A stretch of DNA of 64,000 nucleotides from Bog-473 sp963730395. GTDB taxonomy: Bacteria > Actinomycetota > Acidimicrobiia > Acidimicrobiales > RAAP-2. Position 1 is the stretch's first letter; every line of letters starts with the position of its first letter. A program made the position numbers and the translations under genes. Of the stretch, positions 10,478 through 18,996 are shown piece by piece. The notes under the pieces were generated by a model that saw only the letters and a list, made by a program, of their open reading frames with translations, was not told where the DNA came from and searched no databases. The stretch covers positions 1-64,000 of the forward strand of contig CAVSSK010000006.1 in assembly GCA_963730395.1 (NCBI GenBank). The letters are read 5' to 3'.

Positions 10478-11721
10478 AGGCGAGCCCCGAAGCGCCGGCA
10501 GACGGCCAGGGCACTGCGGACGCCGTCCTCGTGGAATCCGTAGCCCCAGTAGGCGCCGCAGTAGGAGACCGTGCCCGCGCTGAGCGCAACCTGGTGGGCC
10601 TGGGCGGCCACCGCTGCCTCGTCGACGATGGGGTGCGCGTAGTCGAAGCGCGCCACCACCTTGTCGGGGTCGATGGCCTCGTCACGGTTGAGCGTGACGA
10701 GGACGGGTTGATCGGCCTGGAAGCCCTGCAGCCGGTTCAGGTAGTAGGTCAGCGTGGCGCCCCGGGCGTGGCCTTCCGGGTGCACGTAGTTCCACGACGC
10801 CCAGGCCCGCCGGTTGACCGGAAGGAGCGTGGCGTCGGTATGGAGCGTGGCGCGGTTCGGTTGGTAGCGCAGCGCGCCGAGCACGTGGCGCTCCTCGCGG
10901 CTCGGGTCGCCCAGCAGGGCCAGGGCCTGGTCGCTGTGGGTCGCCATGACCACGTGGTCGAAGGTCGCCGGGCCCGCCCCGGTCAAGAGTTCCACCCCGT
11001 CCGGCTGACGCCGCACCTTGGCCACCGCCGTCGCCAGGTGCAGCCGGCCGCGGCTGCGCAGCGGCTCGAGGATCGCCCGGACGTAGCTGGTCGATCCGCC
11101 GGTGACCGTGCGCCAGTCCGGCTGGTCGCCCGGTCCGAGGAGCCCGTGGCGGCCGAAGAACTCGGCGAAGGTGCGGGCCGGGATCTGCGTGAAGGTCTCG
11201 GGGTCCGCCGACCAGATGGCCGACCCCAGCGGGATCAGGTACCAGTCGAAGAAGCCCGCCGACCACCGCCGTCCGGCCAGCAGGTCCGCCAGGGAGCCCG
11301 ACTCCGCCGCAGGTCCGGCGAGGAGCCGGCGCGCCAGCCGGTTGAACCGCACGACGTCGGCCAGCATGGCCAGGAAGGCGGGACGCGCCGCGTTGCGCCG
11401 CTGGGCGAAGACGGTGGAGAGCGAGGTGCCGCGCCATTCCAGCCCGCAACGCAGATCGGTCAGGCTGAAGCTCATGTCGCTCGGGTGCGTCGCGACACCC
11501 AGGTCGGCGAGGAGCCGGGTGAAGAGGGGATACGTCCGTTCGTTGTAGACGAGGAAACCCGTGTCGGCCGCGACCGGGCCTCCGGGGAGGTCCACGGTGA
11601 CCGTGTTGGCGTGGCCGCCCGGCCGGCCGTCCGCCTCGAAGAGATGGACCTCGTGTTGCGGGTGCAGCAGGTGGGCCGCGGTCATGCCGGCGATGCCGCT
11701 TCCGATGATGGCGATGCGCAA
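10474..11721 (-). CDS. FAD-dependent oxidoreductase (amine-oxidase-like fold)
   Basis: At 415 residues it opens with the dinucleotide-binding motif IAIIGSGIAGMTAAHLL and EADGRPGGHANTV, the classic N-terminus of this FAD family. It ends CGAYWGYGFHEDGVRSAL, the conserved tail of the version linked to DUF1365 and CFA-like enzymes. It probably oxidises a methylated acyl chain or desaturates a lipid; this is inference. It is first in the minus-strand operon. Its start lies 23 bases from the palindrome at 11745-11756, which also fronts the divergent SRPBCC gene. Confidence 0.88.
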   Translation of the reverse strand: MRIAIIGSGIAGMTAAHLLHPQHEVHLFEADGRPGGHANTVTVDLPGGPVAADTGFLVYNERTYPLFTRLLADLGVATHPSDMSFSLTDLRCGLEWRGTSLSTVFAQRRNAARPAFLAMLADVVRFNRLARRLLAGPAAESGSLADLLAGRRWSAGFFDWYLIPLGSAIWSADPETFTQIPARTFAEFFGRHGLLGPGDQPDWRTVTGGSTSYVRAILEPLRSRGRLHLATAVAKVRRQPDGVELLTGAGPATFDHVVMATHSDQALALLGDPSREERHVLGALRYQPNRATLHTDATLLPVNRRAWASWNYVHPEGHARGATLTYYLNRLQGFQADQPVLVTLNRDEAIDPDKVVARFDYAHPIVDEAAVAAQAHQVALSAGTVSYCGAYWGYGFHEDGVRSALAVCRRFGARL

Positions 11722-11744
11722 GGGGGCCTCCGGGCCGGTCGGTA

Positions 11745-11756
11745 TTTAGTACTAAA
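11745..11756. promoter_or_regulatory. Perfect TTTAGTACTAAA palindrome in the divergent promoter
   Basis: This is a perfect 12-bp palindrome of the same TTTA-N4-TAAA form as at carH. It lies between the start of the FAD oxidoreductase operon (11721) and the SRPBCC-SDR pair (11807) and could regulate both directions. Confidence 0.6.
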
Positions 11757-11806
11757 CTAGCAGCGGCTGCCCCGGGGCCATGCACCGGGCACGACAAGGA
11801 GGAGTG

Positions 11807-12235
11807 ATGACGACGTACCGCACGGAGATCGGCTCACCGAGGGACCGGGACGAGGTGTTCGAGTACCTGGCCACCTTCAGCAATGCCGGTGAGTGGGACC
11901 CCGGCGTGACCGAGGCCGAGCCCCTGACCCCGGGCCCCCCCGACGTGGGCTCGGTGTACCGACTGCGCGTGCGGGTGGCGGGCCGTGACGTGCCGTTCGA
12001 CTACCGGGTCGTCGCCATCGACCGGCCCACCCGGGTGGTGCTGCGGGCGGAGCAGTCCGGGATGGTGTCGACGGACACGATCATGGTGGAGAGAGACGGG
12101 GCGGGGTCGCAGGTCAGCTACGTCGCCGTGCTGGAGAGCCGCGGCGTGCTGCGCCTGGCCGCACCCCTCGTCGCCCGGTCGTTCCGAAAGATGGCGGACC
12201 GCGGGGCGGACGGTTTGCGTCGGGCCCTGGCATGA
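11807..12235 (+). CDS. SRPBCC family protein (polyketide-cyclase/START-like)
   Basis: This 142-residue protein has the helix-grip fold pattern: a short beta strand (YRTEIGSPRDRDEVFEYLATF), the NAGEWDPGV turn, four or more strands and a long C-terminal helix (APLVARSFRKMADRGADGL). Members bind hydrophobic ligands in a deep pocket; the ligand here is unknown. AAGGAGG stands before the ATG at 11807. The stop overlaps the following SDR start (ATGA), so the two are co-translated. Presence beside the lipid cluster suggests a lipid or carotenoid-like ligand. Confidence 0.8.
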   Translation: MTTYRTEIGSPRDRDEVFEYLATFSNAGEWDPGVTEAEPLTPGPPDVGSVYRLRVRVAGRDVPFDYRVVAIDRPTRVVLRAEQSGMVSTDTIMVERDGAGSQVSYVAVLESRGVLRLAAPLVARSFRKMADRGADGLRRALA

Positions 12236-13252
12236 GCAGAGTGCAGCTGTCGGATCTGGTCGACGCGGCGCTCGAGGCGTCCATCGTGGGCAGCTTCAGC
12301 CGGGCGGGCTATGCCGCACGGTCGCGCCTCGAGCACTGGGAGGCGCCGGGCACCCTCGCGGGCCGGGTGGCCATCGTGACGGGGGCCTCCTCGGGGATCG
12401 GTCGGGAGGCCGCGCTCGAGCTGGCCCGGCTCGGCGCCACGGTGTGGATGGTCGGCCGCGACACGCGCCGGACCGAGGACGCCGCGCACCAGGCGCGTGC
12501 CCTCGGGGCCGGCGCTGTGGTCGAGCCGGTGGTGCTCGACGTGACCGACCCGCAGGCCGTGCGCTCGTTCGCCGCGCGGGTGACGGCCGCCCACGAGCGG
12601 TTGGACGTGCTCGTGCACGCCGCCGGGGCGTTGTACCCGACCTACCGCAGCGCTCCCGATGGCGCTGAGCTCACCGTGGCGACCGCCGTGTTGGCGCCGT
12701 TCCAGCTCACGTGGTTGCTCGGCCCGCTCCTGCGCCGATCTGGCCAAGCCAACATCGTCACCGTGTCGTCGGGGGGGATGTACACGCAGCGCTTCGATCT
12801 CGACTGCCTCGAGATGCCGCCGGACCAGTTTCAGGGGACCACGGCGTACGCCCGGGCCAAGCGGGCCCAGGTCGTGTTGTCCCACGAGTGGGCGCGCCGC
12901 TGGGGCCCCGACGGCGTGGCCAGCTACGCGTCCGCACCCCGGCTGGGTCGACACGCCGGGCCTGGCCAGCGGGCTGCCCCGCTTTGCCCGGCTCGGGCCG
13001 CTGCTGCGGAGCCCGGCGCAGGGGGCCGACACCGTGGTCTGGCTGGCGGCCGGAGAGGCCCGGCGGGAGCACGCGTCCGCCCCGTCGAACGAGGGGTTCT
13101 TCCACGACCGGCACCGGCGTGGCGAGCACCATCTGCCCTGGACGGCCCGCGGCCGCACGGGATCCGAGGGCCGGGAGCTCTGGGACTGGTGCGCGTCGCG
13201 CACGGGTGAGCCGGCGTACCCGGAGGGGCCGGGGGCAGCGAGCCAGCGCTAG
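12232..13252 (+). CDS. Short-chain dehydrogenase/reductase (one frameshift)
   Basis: An NAD(P)-dependent SDR of about 340 residues. It shows the cofactor motif TGASSGIGREAALELARLG, the second-strand motif VHAAGAL in place of NNAG, VSSGGMY with the catalytic Ser, and the active site Y-x3-K in AYARAKRAQVV. Near 12928-12935 the reading shifts: VASYA ends one frame and HPGWVDTPGLASGLPRFA continues in the next, ending at 13252. The total length and conserved C-terminus look intact, so one miscalled base is likely. It is fused at its start to the SRPBCC stop (ATGA). Its last bases overlap the stop codon of the opposite-strand thiolase. Confidence 0.8.
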
Positions 13253-14436
13253 GCCGGCGGGTGGACCTCCAGCACCGTCGCCGACCCCATGCCGCCGCCG
13301 GCGCAGAGCGTCCCGACCCCGATGCCGCCCCCGCGGCGCCGCAGCTCGTGGATGAGCGTGACCAGGATCCGCGCCCCCGAGGCGCCCACGGGATGCCCGA
13401 TGCCGACCGCCCCGCCGTTCACGTTGACGATGTCGTGGGGGAACCCGAGCTTGCGCGCGCAGGCCACCGCCATCGATGCGAAGGCCTCGTTGATCTCGAC
13501 CAGGTCCACGTCGGACTCGCTGAGCCCGGCCCGGTTCAGGGCCCGGGGCACGCACACGGTCGGCGCCAGGCCCGTGCGGGCCGGCTCTATCCCGCACGAG
13601 TTCCACGAGCGCACCGTCGCCAACGGCTCCATCCCGTGGGCCTCGGCGTAGGCGCGGGCGACGACGACCAGGGCGGCGCCCCCGTCGGCGATGCCCGAGG
13701 AGTTCCCCGCCGTGATGGTGCCGTCGGGGCCCGTGAGCGAAGGGAGCGCGGCCAGCTTCTCCAGCGTGGTGTCGCGTCGCGGGTGCTCGTCCACACTCAC
13801 GGTGACGTGCTCGCCCCGGCCGGCCGGGACCTCCAGCGGCACGATCTCATCCGCGAAGCGCCCGTCGTCGGTCGCGGCCACGGCCCTGATGTTCGAGTGG
13901 TAGGACCAGTGGTCCGACTCCTCACGGGTTATGCCGCACTCGCGTGCGGTGTTCTCGCCCACCGTGATCAGCATGTTCATGTTGGGTGCCTCGGGCGAGT
14001 CGGGATGGCTCGGTGGCAGGTACCGCTCCACGCCACCGAAGGGGAAGGGCGACCGTTCGAACATGAGCGGGCCTCGCGTCATCGACTCGACACCACCGGC
14101 GATGACCGCCTCGGCCATGCCCGAGCGGATGTTGGCGGCCGCCTCCTGCACCGCCATCATCCCGGTGGCGCACTGGCGCTGCACCGCGCCACCGGGTGTG
14201 TCCGCGGGCAGGCCCAGTGCGTTGGCCACGTAGCGCGCCGTGCAGCCGCCACCCTGGAGGACCTCCCCGAGGATCAGGTCGTCGATGTCGCCCGCCTCGA
14301 GCGCAGCTGTCCTGATGGCCGCCGCCACGGTCTGCATGCCTATGTCCTGGAGGCTCAGCCCGGCCAGGCTCCGGCCCGAGCGGCCGATCGGGGTGCGGAC
14401 GGCGGCGACGATGACGGCGTCGGTGGCATCGGTCAT
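13249..14436 (-). CDS. Acetyl-CoA acetyltransferase (thiolase)
   Basis: This 395-residue thiolase carries all catalytic elements: the nucleophilic Cys in VQRQCATGMMAVQEA, NEAFASMAVA, GGAVGIGHPVGASGARI with the catalytic His, and the C-terminal CAGGGMGSATVLE. It cleaves 3-ketoacyl-CoA or condenses acetyl-CoA. A DUF35 OB-fold gene lies 10 bases upstream in the same operon; thiolase-DUF35 pairing is typical of enzymes acting on bulky side chains. Operator copy 2 lies upstream of the operon. Confidence 0.93.
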   Translation of the reverse strand: MTDATDAVIVAAVRTPIGRSGRSLAGLSLQDIGMQTVAAAIRTAALEAGDIDDLILGEVLQGGGCTARYVANALGLPADTPGGAVQRQCATGMMAVQEAAANIRSGMAEAVIAGGVESMTRGPLMFERSPFPFGGVERYLPPSHPDSPEAPNMNMLITVGENTARECGITREESDHWSYHSNIRAVAATDDGRFADEIVPLEVPAGRGEHVTVSVDEHPRRDTTLEKLAALPSLTGPDGTITAGNSSGIADGGAALVVVARAYAEAHGMEPLATVRSWNSCGIEPARTGLAPTVCVPRALNRAGLSESDVDLVEINEAFASMAVACARKLGFPHDIVNVNGGAVGIGHPVGASGARILVTLIHELRRRGGGIGVGTLCAGGGMGSATVLEVHPPA

Positions 14437-14446
14437 GGTGTGCTCC

Positions 14447-14854
14447 TCAGGCCCGCACGAAGACGGGGATCGTGAATTCGTCGGAGATGGGCTGGAAGGT
14501 CACCCGCAGCGGCATGCCGATGCGCAGCTCGTCGAACGGGCAGTCGACGACATTGGTCATCATGCGGGGCCCTTCGGCCAGGTCCACGATCGCCGCCACG
14601 TAGGGCACCCGGTCCCGGAAGGGTGGCTGATCGTTGTTGTAGATGACCGACCAGGTGTAGAGCGTTCCCTCGCCACTCGCCTCGTACCACTCGACGCGCT
14701 CGCTCCAGCACTTGGGGCAGAACGGCCGCGGGTAGTAGGAGTAGGCGTCGCAGTCGAGGCAGTGCTTGACCAGGAGTCGCTCCTCCTTGGCCGCCTCCCA
14801 GAACTCGATCGTGTCGCCCTCGGGCGTTGGGAGGTCGAAACGGACCATGCTCAT
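14447..14854 (-). CDS. DUF35 OB-fold acyl-CoA-binding protein with zinc ribbon
   Basis: This 135-residue protein has an N-terminal rubredoxin-like ribbon (HCLDCDAYSYYPRPFCPKCW) and a C-terminal OB fold (GTLYTWSVIYN, then YVAAIVDLAEGPRMMTNVV). DUF35 proteins bind acyl-CoA and serve as partners of thiolase-like enzymes. It is upstream of the thiolase with 10 bases between, so a complex with that enzyme is likely. Operator copy 2 is about 115 bases upstream. Confidence 0.9.
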   Translation of the reverse strand: MSMVRFDLPTPEGDTIEFWEAAKEERLLVKHCLDCDAYSYYPRPFCPKCWSERVEWYEASGEGTLYTWSVIYNNDQPPFRDRVPYVAAIVDLAEGPRMMTNVVDCPFDELRIGMPLRVTFQPISDEFTIPVFVRA

Positions 14855-14968
14855 GGAGCCTCTCCCCTAAGGTCGTGTCCCGGTGGCGCCGCGGCCCCCA
14901 GGCAAGCAAATGCGGTGGTCACCCCAGGGATTGACCCCCGCAGGTGCATCGGCCATGCTGCAACGAAC

Positions 14969-14984
14969 CTGACACCGGCGTCAA
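14969..14984. promoter_or_regulatory. 16-bp palindromic operator, copy 2
   Basis: CTGACACCGGCGTCAA fits CTGAC-N6-GTCAG with one mismatch at the last base. It sits between the DUF35-thiolase operon (minus) and the acyl-CoA ligase (plus), 40 bases from the latter start, and could control both. Confidence 0.65.
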
Positions 14985-15023
14985 CTTTCACCCACCGACC
15001 AGCCACTTGGGGGATCCGCTTCC

Positions 15024-16562
15024 GTGCTGATGGACGAACACCTGGCCCGCATGGCCGCCGAGTTCGGTGACCGCACGGCCTTCGAGGTGGTCGACGTCGG
15101 GTCCATGACCTTCGCCGAGTGGGACGGCGCCGCCAACGCCATGGCGCGGCGCCTGCTCGAGGCCGGCCTCGAGCCTGGTGGCCGCGTCGGCATCCACCTC
15201 CGGCCCGAGCTCGCACTGCGCTGGCTCGTGTCGTACTCGGCGGCACACCGGGCCGGTGGGGTGGCGGTGCCCATGAACCCCCGACTGGCGCCGGCCGAGG
15301 TGGCGCACGTCCTGGCCCACTCGGGCGCCACCGCGGTGGTGGCCGACGGCGACCTGGTCGGCAGCGACCTCGAAGCGGCTGGCGGGCACCTGGTCGCGCT
15401 GATCGACGCCGGCGTAGAGGTCGGCGGGGAGGCAGCCGGCGACTCCGCGACGGACCTGCTCGGCTGGTCCGAGGCGACGGCGGGCGACCGCTCGGCGTTC
15501 CAAGCCCCGCGCCAGTCCGACGACCTGGCCGACATCCTCTACACCTCGGGCACGACAGGCCGCCCCAAGGGCGTGGCGGTGCGCCACTCCAACGGATCCA
15601 TGATCGGCGCGGTCGAGCCCAACTGGACCGGCGGCGGCTGGCTGCACGCCAGTCCGCTGTTCACCTTCGCCGGCATCGCGCTGGTCTACACGCCCATGAA
15701 GCTCGGCCTGCAGGTGATCTACCAGCCGCGCTTCGACGCCGATCGCTGGCTGCGCGTCGTCGAGGAGCAGCACCCTGTCGCCGTCTTCCTCGTGCCGGCG
15801 ATGGCACACCTCCTGATCGACCACCCCCGCTTCGCCGACGCGGACCTGAGGTCGGTGCAGATGTGTTCGGTGGGCAGCGCGCCGCTCGCCCCCTACGTCG
15901 TCGAGCGGCTGCAGGCCAAGATGCCCGACGCCCTGGTGTCCAACAACTACGGCATGACCGAGGCGGGCTCGGCCTACTGCATCATGCCCAAGGGTGAAGC
16001 GGTCAAGCGCCCGGGCTCGGTCGGCCAGATCGCGCCGCCGGCCGTCGCCCAGGTCGTCGACGAGCACGGCCAGGTGGTGCCGCCCGACGTGGTGGGGGAG
16101 GTCCGCCTCCAGATGCCGGGCCGCCAGCGCGAGTACTACCAGGACCCCGAGGCGACGGCCGAGATCTGGCGGGACGGCTGGTTGATCACCGGCGACCTGG
16201 GCAAGCTCGATGCGGACGGCTACCTCTACATCGTCGGCCGCTCCAAGGACGTGATCATTCGTGGCGGCAACAACGTGCACGCCACCGACGTCGAGCATGT
16301 CCTCGTCCAGCACGAGGCGGTGAAGGAGGTCGCCGTCGTCGGCGCGCCCCACCCCGTGCTCGGCGAGGACGTGGTGGCTTTCGTCGTCCTCCACCCGGGC
16401 ACCGCGGCCGACGCCGAGGAGCTGCGGGCCTTCGGGCTGGAGCACCTGGCTGACTACAAGGTGCCCCGACAGTTCCTCTTCGTCGACGCGCTGCCCCGCA
16501 ACCCCACCGGCAAGGTCGTCAAGCCGGAGCTGCGGGCCAGGCTGGCCGGCGCATCGGCCTGA
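15024..16562 (+). CDS. Class I adenylate-forming acyl-CoA ligase
   Basis: This 512-residue ANL-superfamily enzyme activates a carboxylic acid with ATP and joins it to CoA. The P-loop DILYTSGTTGRPKGVAV is at about residue 171, SNNYGMTEAGSAY follows, the hinge is in GDLGKLDADGYLYIVGR, and the C-terminal catalytic lysine is in NPTGKVVKPELR. The first codon is GTG 15024; ATG 15030 is an equally good start. The acid is unknown; neighbouring thiolase and DUF35 genes suggest a fatty acid or side-chain degradation intermediate. It is divergent from them across operator copy 2. Confidence 0.9.
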   Translation: MLMDEHLARMAAEFGDRTAFEVVDVGSMTFAEWDGAANAMARRLLEAGLEPGGRVGIHLRPELALRWLVSYSAAHRAGGVAVPMNPRLAPAEVAHVLAHSGATAVVADGDLVGSDLEAAGGHLVALIDAGVEVGGEAAGDSATDLLGWSEATAGDRSAFQAPRQSDDLADILYTSGTTGRPKGVAVRHSNGSMIGAVEPNWTGGGWLHASPLFTFAGIALVYTPMKLGLQVIYQPRFDADRWLRVVEEQHPVAVFLVPAMAHLLIDHPRFADADLRSVQMCSVGSAPLAPYVVERLQAKMPDALVSNNYGMTEAGSAYCIMPKGEAVKRPGSVGQIAPPAVAQVVDEHGQVVPPDVVGEVRLQMPGRQREYYQDPEATAEIWRDGWLITGDLGKLDADGYLYIVGRSKDVIIRGGNNVHATDVEHVLVQHEAVKEVAVVGAPHPVLGEDVVAFVVLHPGTAADAEELRAFGLEHLADYKVPRQFLFVDALPRNPTGKVVKPELRARLAGASA

Positions 16563-16592
16563 CCGCGGCCGGCGATCACATCGGTCTCTTGC

Positions 16593-17495
16593 TCAGAAGC
16601 CGGCGTCCCCGACGACGGACTGTAGGGCGGCCATCTGCTCGCAGAAGTGGGCCGGCGAGTGATGGTCGAAGCGCAGGCTGAACCCCGTCGCGCCGAGGGC
16701 GACGTAGGAGGCCAGGAACTCGGTGGTCCCGTCCGGGTCGCCCAACGGGTCGATGGGCGGCTCGGGGGCGAGGATCAGCTGGAGCGGTCCGCCGCGCTCT
16801 GCGGCCCGGCGGTCCAGGGCGTCGCGCACTTTGGCGTCCGTCAGCAGCCCGGTGAGCTCGTCGAGCTTGAACCCGAAGGGCATCCAGGCGTCGCCGAGTT
16901 CGACCGCGCGCCGGAGCGAGCGCCGGGTGCGGCCCCCGACCCAGAGCTCGACCGGCCTGGGCAGGCCCGACGGCTCGACGATGAAACCCTCGAACTCGTA
17001 ATGCGTGCCGTGGTACTCGGGCAACCGGTGCCCCCAAGCGGCCCGGATGGCTCGGATGGCGTCGTCCGAGCGCTCACCCCGGCCGTCGAAGGCGTGCCCG
17101 AGCACCTCGAACTCGGGCCGGAGCGACCCCACGCCGACGCCGACGATGACGCGTCCGCCGCTCAGCACGTCGAGCGTGCCCAGTCGCTTCACCAGCTCGA
17201 GGGGGTGGTGGTAGGGGAGGACGGCCATGTGGGTGAGCAGACCGACGCGTGACGTCGTGGCGGCGAGAAAGCCCAGCGTCGAGAAGGGATCGAAGTAACG
17301 GCCGCCCCGTACGGTCGACGCCGCCGCCGGGATGGCGATGTGCTCGGAGCAGGCCACCCAGTCGAAGCGGAGCCGCTCCGCTTCCTGCACCACCGACACC
17401 ACGTCGGCCACGCTCGCCGTGATCTCCCACTCGGGAGGGTCGAAGCGCGGGTTCATGTGGAGCGCGGGCGTGACGATGCCGAGGGCGAGCGCCAT
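16593..17495 (-). CDS. LLM-class (probably F420-dependent) oxidoreductase
   Basis: This 300-residue luciferase-like monooxygenase has the TIM-barrel pattern: AERLRFDWVACSEHIAIP, TTSRVGLLTHMAVLPYHHPLE, LDVLSGGRVIVGVGVGSLRPE and the late VGGRTRRSLRRAVELGDAWMP. These features fit the F420-dependent branch common in actinobacteria, which moves hydride between F420 and diverse substrates. The substrate is unknown. It faces the acyl-CoA ligase convergently. Confidence 0.88.
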   Translation of the reverse strand: MALALGIVTPALHMNPRFDPPEWEITASVADVVSVVQEAERLRFDWVACSEHIAIPAAASTVRGGRYFDPFSTLGFLAATTSRVGLLTHMAVLPYHHPLELVKRLGTLDVLSGGRVIVGVGVGSLRPEFEVLGHAFDGRGERSDDAIRAIRAAWGHRLPEYHGTHYEFEGFIVEPSGLPRPVELWVGGRTRRSLRRAVELGDAWMPFGFKLDELTGLLTDAKVRDALDRRAAERGGPLQLILAPEPPIDPLGDPDGTTEFLASYVALGATGFSLRFDHHSPAHFCEQMAALQSVVGDAGF

Positions 17496-17638
17496 GGCCG
17501 CAACGTATCCGTCGCGGCCGCGCCGCGCCCGCCGACCGGGAATCTGTGATCACTGCCCTCGGAGCGTCAGGCGTGTGACGCGCGGATGAACTCTGCCGGA
17601 GAGCGCGCCAAGTGCGCGGGGTCGGGTGCGGGGACTCG

Positions 17639-17860
17639 TATACTTTGCTCATCATGACCCGGCAGAGCGCAACGCACGGCTGGCTCGTCCGGTGCCAAGG
17701 GGGCGGAAACTCCCTCGGCGAGTCGCGCGTCGCCATGTCCGAGGTACAAATCGGCGGGATCCCCAAGCAGAGCGCGCGGGAGGTGGCCCCGACGCCGTAG
17801 GGAGGACTCTCACCCAGTCCCGGTGTCGAGGAGCCGCTTCCCTCAGGGGAGCGGCTCTTT
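17639..17860 (+). ncRNA. Candidate small RNA or leader between a -10 box and a terminator
   Basis: A TATACT -10-like hexamer (17639-17644) is followed by about 200 bases that end in a strong hairpin and T-run. The interval contains several short complementary runs (for example GGCTCG at about 17681 with CGAG at about 17719). A 48-codon open frame from ATG 17654 to 17800 starts nearly at the predicted transcript end, has no ribosome site and matches no family I know. I compared it by eye with common riboswitch consensus motifs and saw no match. Transcription is inferred, not shown. Confidence 0.35.
17831..17860 (+). terminator. Rho-independent terminator
   Basis: GAGCCGCTTCCC (17831-17842) pairs with GGGGAGCGGCTC (17846-17857), with one wobble, around a TCA loop and is followed by TTTT. 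It would end a plus-strand transcript coming from about 17650. Confidence 0.75.
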
Positions 17861-17952
17861 TGCGTCCGGAATGATCACATGCCCTGTGACGGGGCAGGAC
17901 CGAAATGAAATCGACCATGTACGACATCGCCAGTGTGAAAGCGAGTACCACC

Positions 17953-18084
17953 ATGACGACGCAGCTCTGCCGCCGCTGCGGCTTCCACCCCGAGTCTCCA
18001 CGGATCGCGGGGTACTGCTCGTGGGACTGCCACGACGCCGACGACGAGGAGGAGAGCGACGAAGACGGGGATCGGGCTGCATGA
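17953..18084 (+). CDS. Small zinc-ribbon-like protein
   Basis: A 43-residue protein (59 if the in-frame ATG at 17905 is used). It carries C-R-R-C-G near the N-terminus and Y-C-S-W-D-C-H-D about 17 residues later, a four-cysteine zinc-knuckle arrangement, then a strongly acidic tail (DADDEEESDEDGD). It is hypothetical and the function is unknown. It lies just downstream of the candidate RNA terminator, so it needs its own promoter or read-through. Confidence 0.5.
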   Translation: MTTQLCRRCGFHPESPRIAGYCSWDCHDADDEEESDEDGDRAA

Positions 18085-18109
18085 CGAGTGAGCCGCGGAG
18101 GAGCGCGGG

Positions 18110-18967
18110 TCAGGCAACGTCGTCGGAGAAGCGCACCCGTGCCAGCTGGGTCGACTGCGCCACGACGTGGCCGCGGCTGTCCCACAGGACGCAGGTCTCG
18201 TCGACCATGCCGCCGGCCACGAGGTTTGCCGTCATGCGGATGCCGAGCCAGCCGGGCGCGGGACGGGCGCGGACGTAGGCGGACATCTGGAGGGTGGGCA
18301 CCCAGCCGGTCGAACCGATCCGGAACGTGGCCGGCGGTATCGCATCGACCGCGAAGAGCAGAGAGAGCGGATCGGGATCCCGCCCGTCCGCGAACCTGGT
18401 CCAGCCCCGCAGCTCGGCCCGGGCATCCTCGGGAGGGTGCGGGTCGGCCAGGGGCAACGTGGCCGGGTCCAGCCGGAGGTCGAGCACCTCCATGATCCCG
18501 ACGTGCACGCCGCCGGGCATGCGTGGAGGAAGCCGGACGCACTGCGGTGGATCGGGGGCCCGCAGCGGCTCGATGGCGTCGTAGCGACCGGTTGCCCTGT
18601 CCGGTACGTCTCCGAGCACGAAGACGGCGTCGATCTGCTCGGTGCCGTCCTGGACGAGCACGGCCCGCACGTGCGCCGCCGAGCGCCCACGGCGGAGCAG
18701 GGTCGTGCGCACGGTCGCTGGCCCGAGGTCGGGCGGCCGCAGGTAGGTGATGGAGGAGGACACGATCCCCCAGCCCCCGCCGCCTGGGCCGACGTCGCTT
18801 CGGCCGGTGGCGAGCGCCGCCCGGCCCAGGAGCGCCAGCAGGTAGCCGCCGTTCGGCTTGTCGCCCACCGTCCACAGCTCGTGGACGGTGGTCTCGAACA
18901 GGTGGGGGTCTTTGGTCGGCACCACAGAGGTGGCGGCGTCGAAGGAGAGGTCCTGAGGCTCCCGCAC
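18110..18967 (-). CDS. Acyl-CoA thioesterase-like double hot-dog protein
   Basis: This 285-residue protein follows the TesB-like architecture: two hot-dog domains, the first with LWTVGDKPNGGYLLALLGRAAL and SSSITYLRPPDLG, the second with WVPTLQMSAYVRARPAPGW and WDSRGHVVAQSTQLARVRF. It should hydrolyse acyl-CoA thioesters or bind them; chain preference cannot be read from the sequence. It is divergent from the methyltransferase at 18997 with only about 30 bases between the starts. A second TesB-like gene is at 62890. Confidence 0.82.
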   Translation of the reverse strand: MREPQDLSFDAATSVVPTKDPHLFETTVHELWTVGDKPNGGYLLALLGRAALATGRSDVGPGGGGWGIVSSSITYLRPPDLGPATVRTTLLRRGRSAAHVRAVLVQDGTEQIDAVFVLGDVPDRATGRYDAIEPLRAPDPPQCVRLPPRMPGGVHVGIMEVLDLRLDPATLPLADPHPPEDARAELRGWTRFADGRDPDPLSLLFAVDAIPPATFRIGSTGWVPTLQMSAYVRARPAPGWLGIRMTANLVAGGMVDETCVLWDSRGHVVAQSTQLARVRFSDDVA

Positions 18968-18996
18968 GCACGGGACCCTAGCGGCGAAGATGGCGC

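Noticed and set aside
17650..17860. A known riboswitch (cobalamin, SAM, c-di-AMP, ZTP, fluoride) at the candidate RNA
   Set aside because: None of the conserved core motifs I checked by eye is present.
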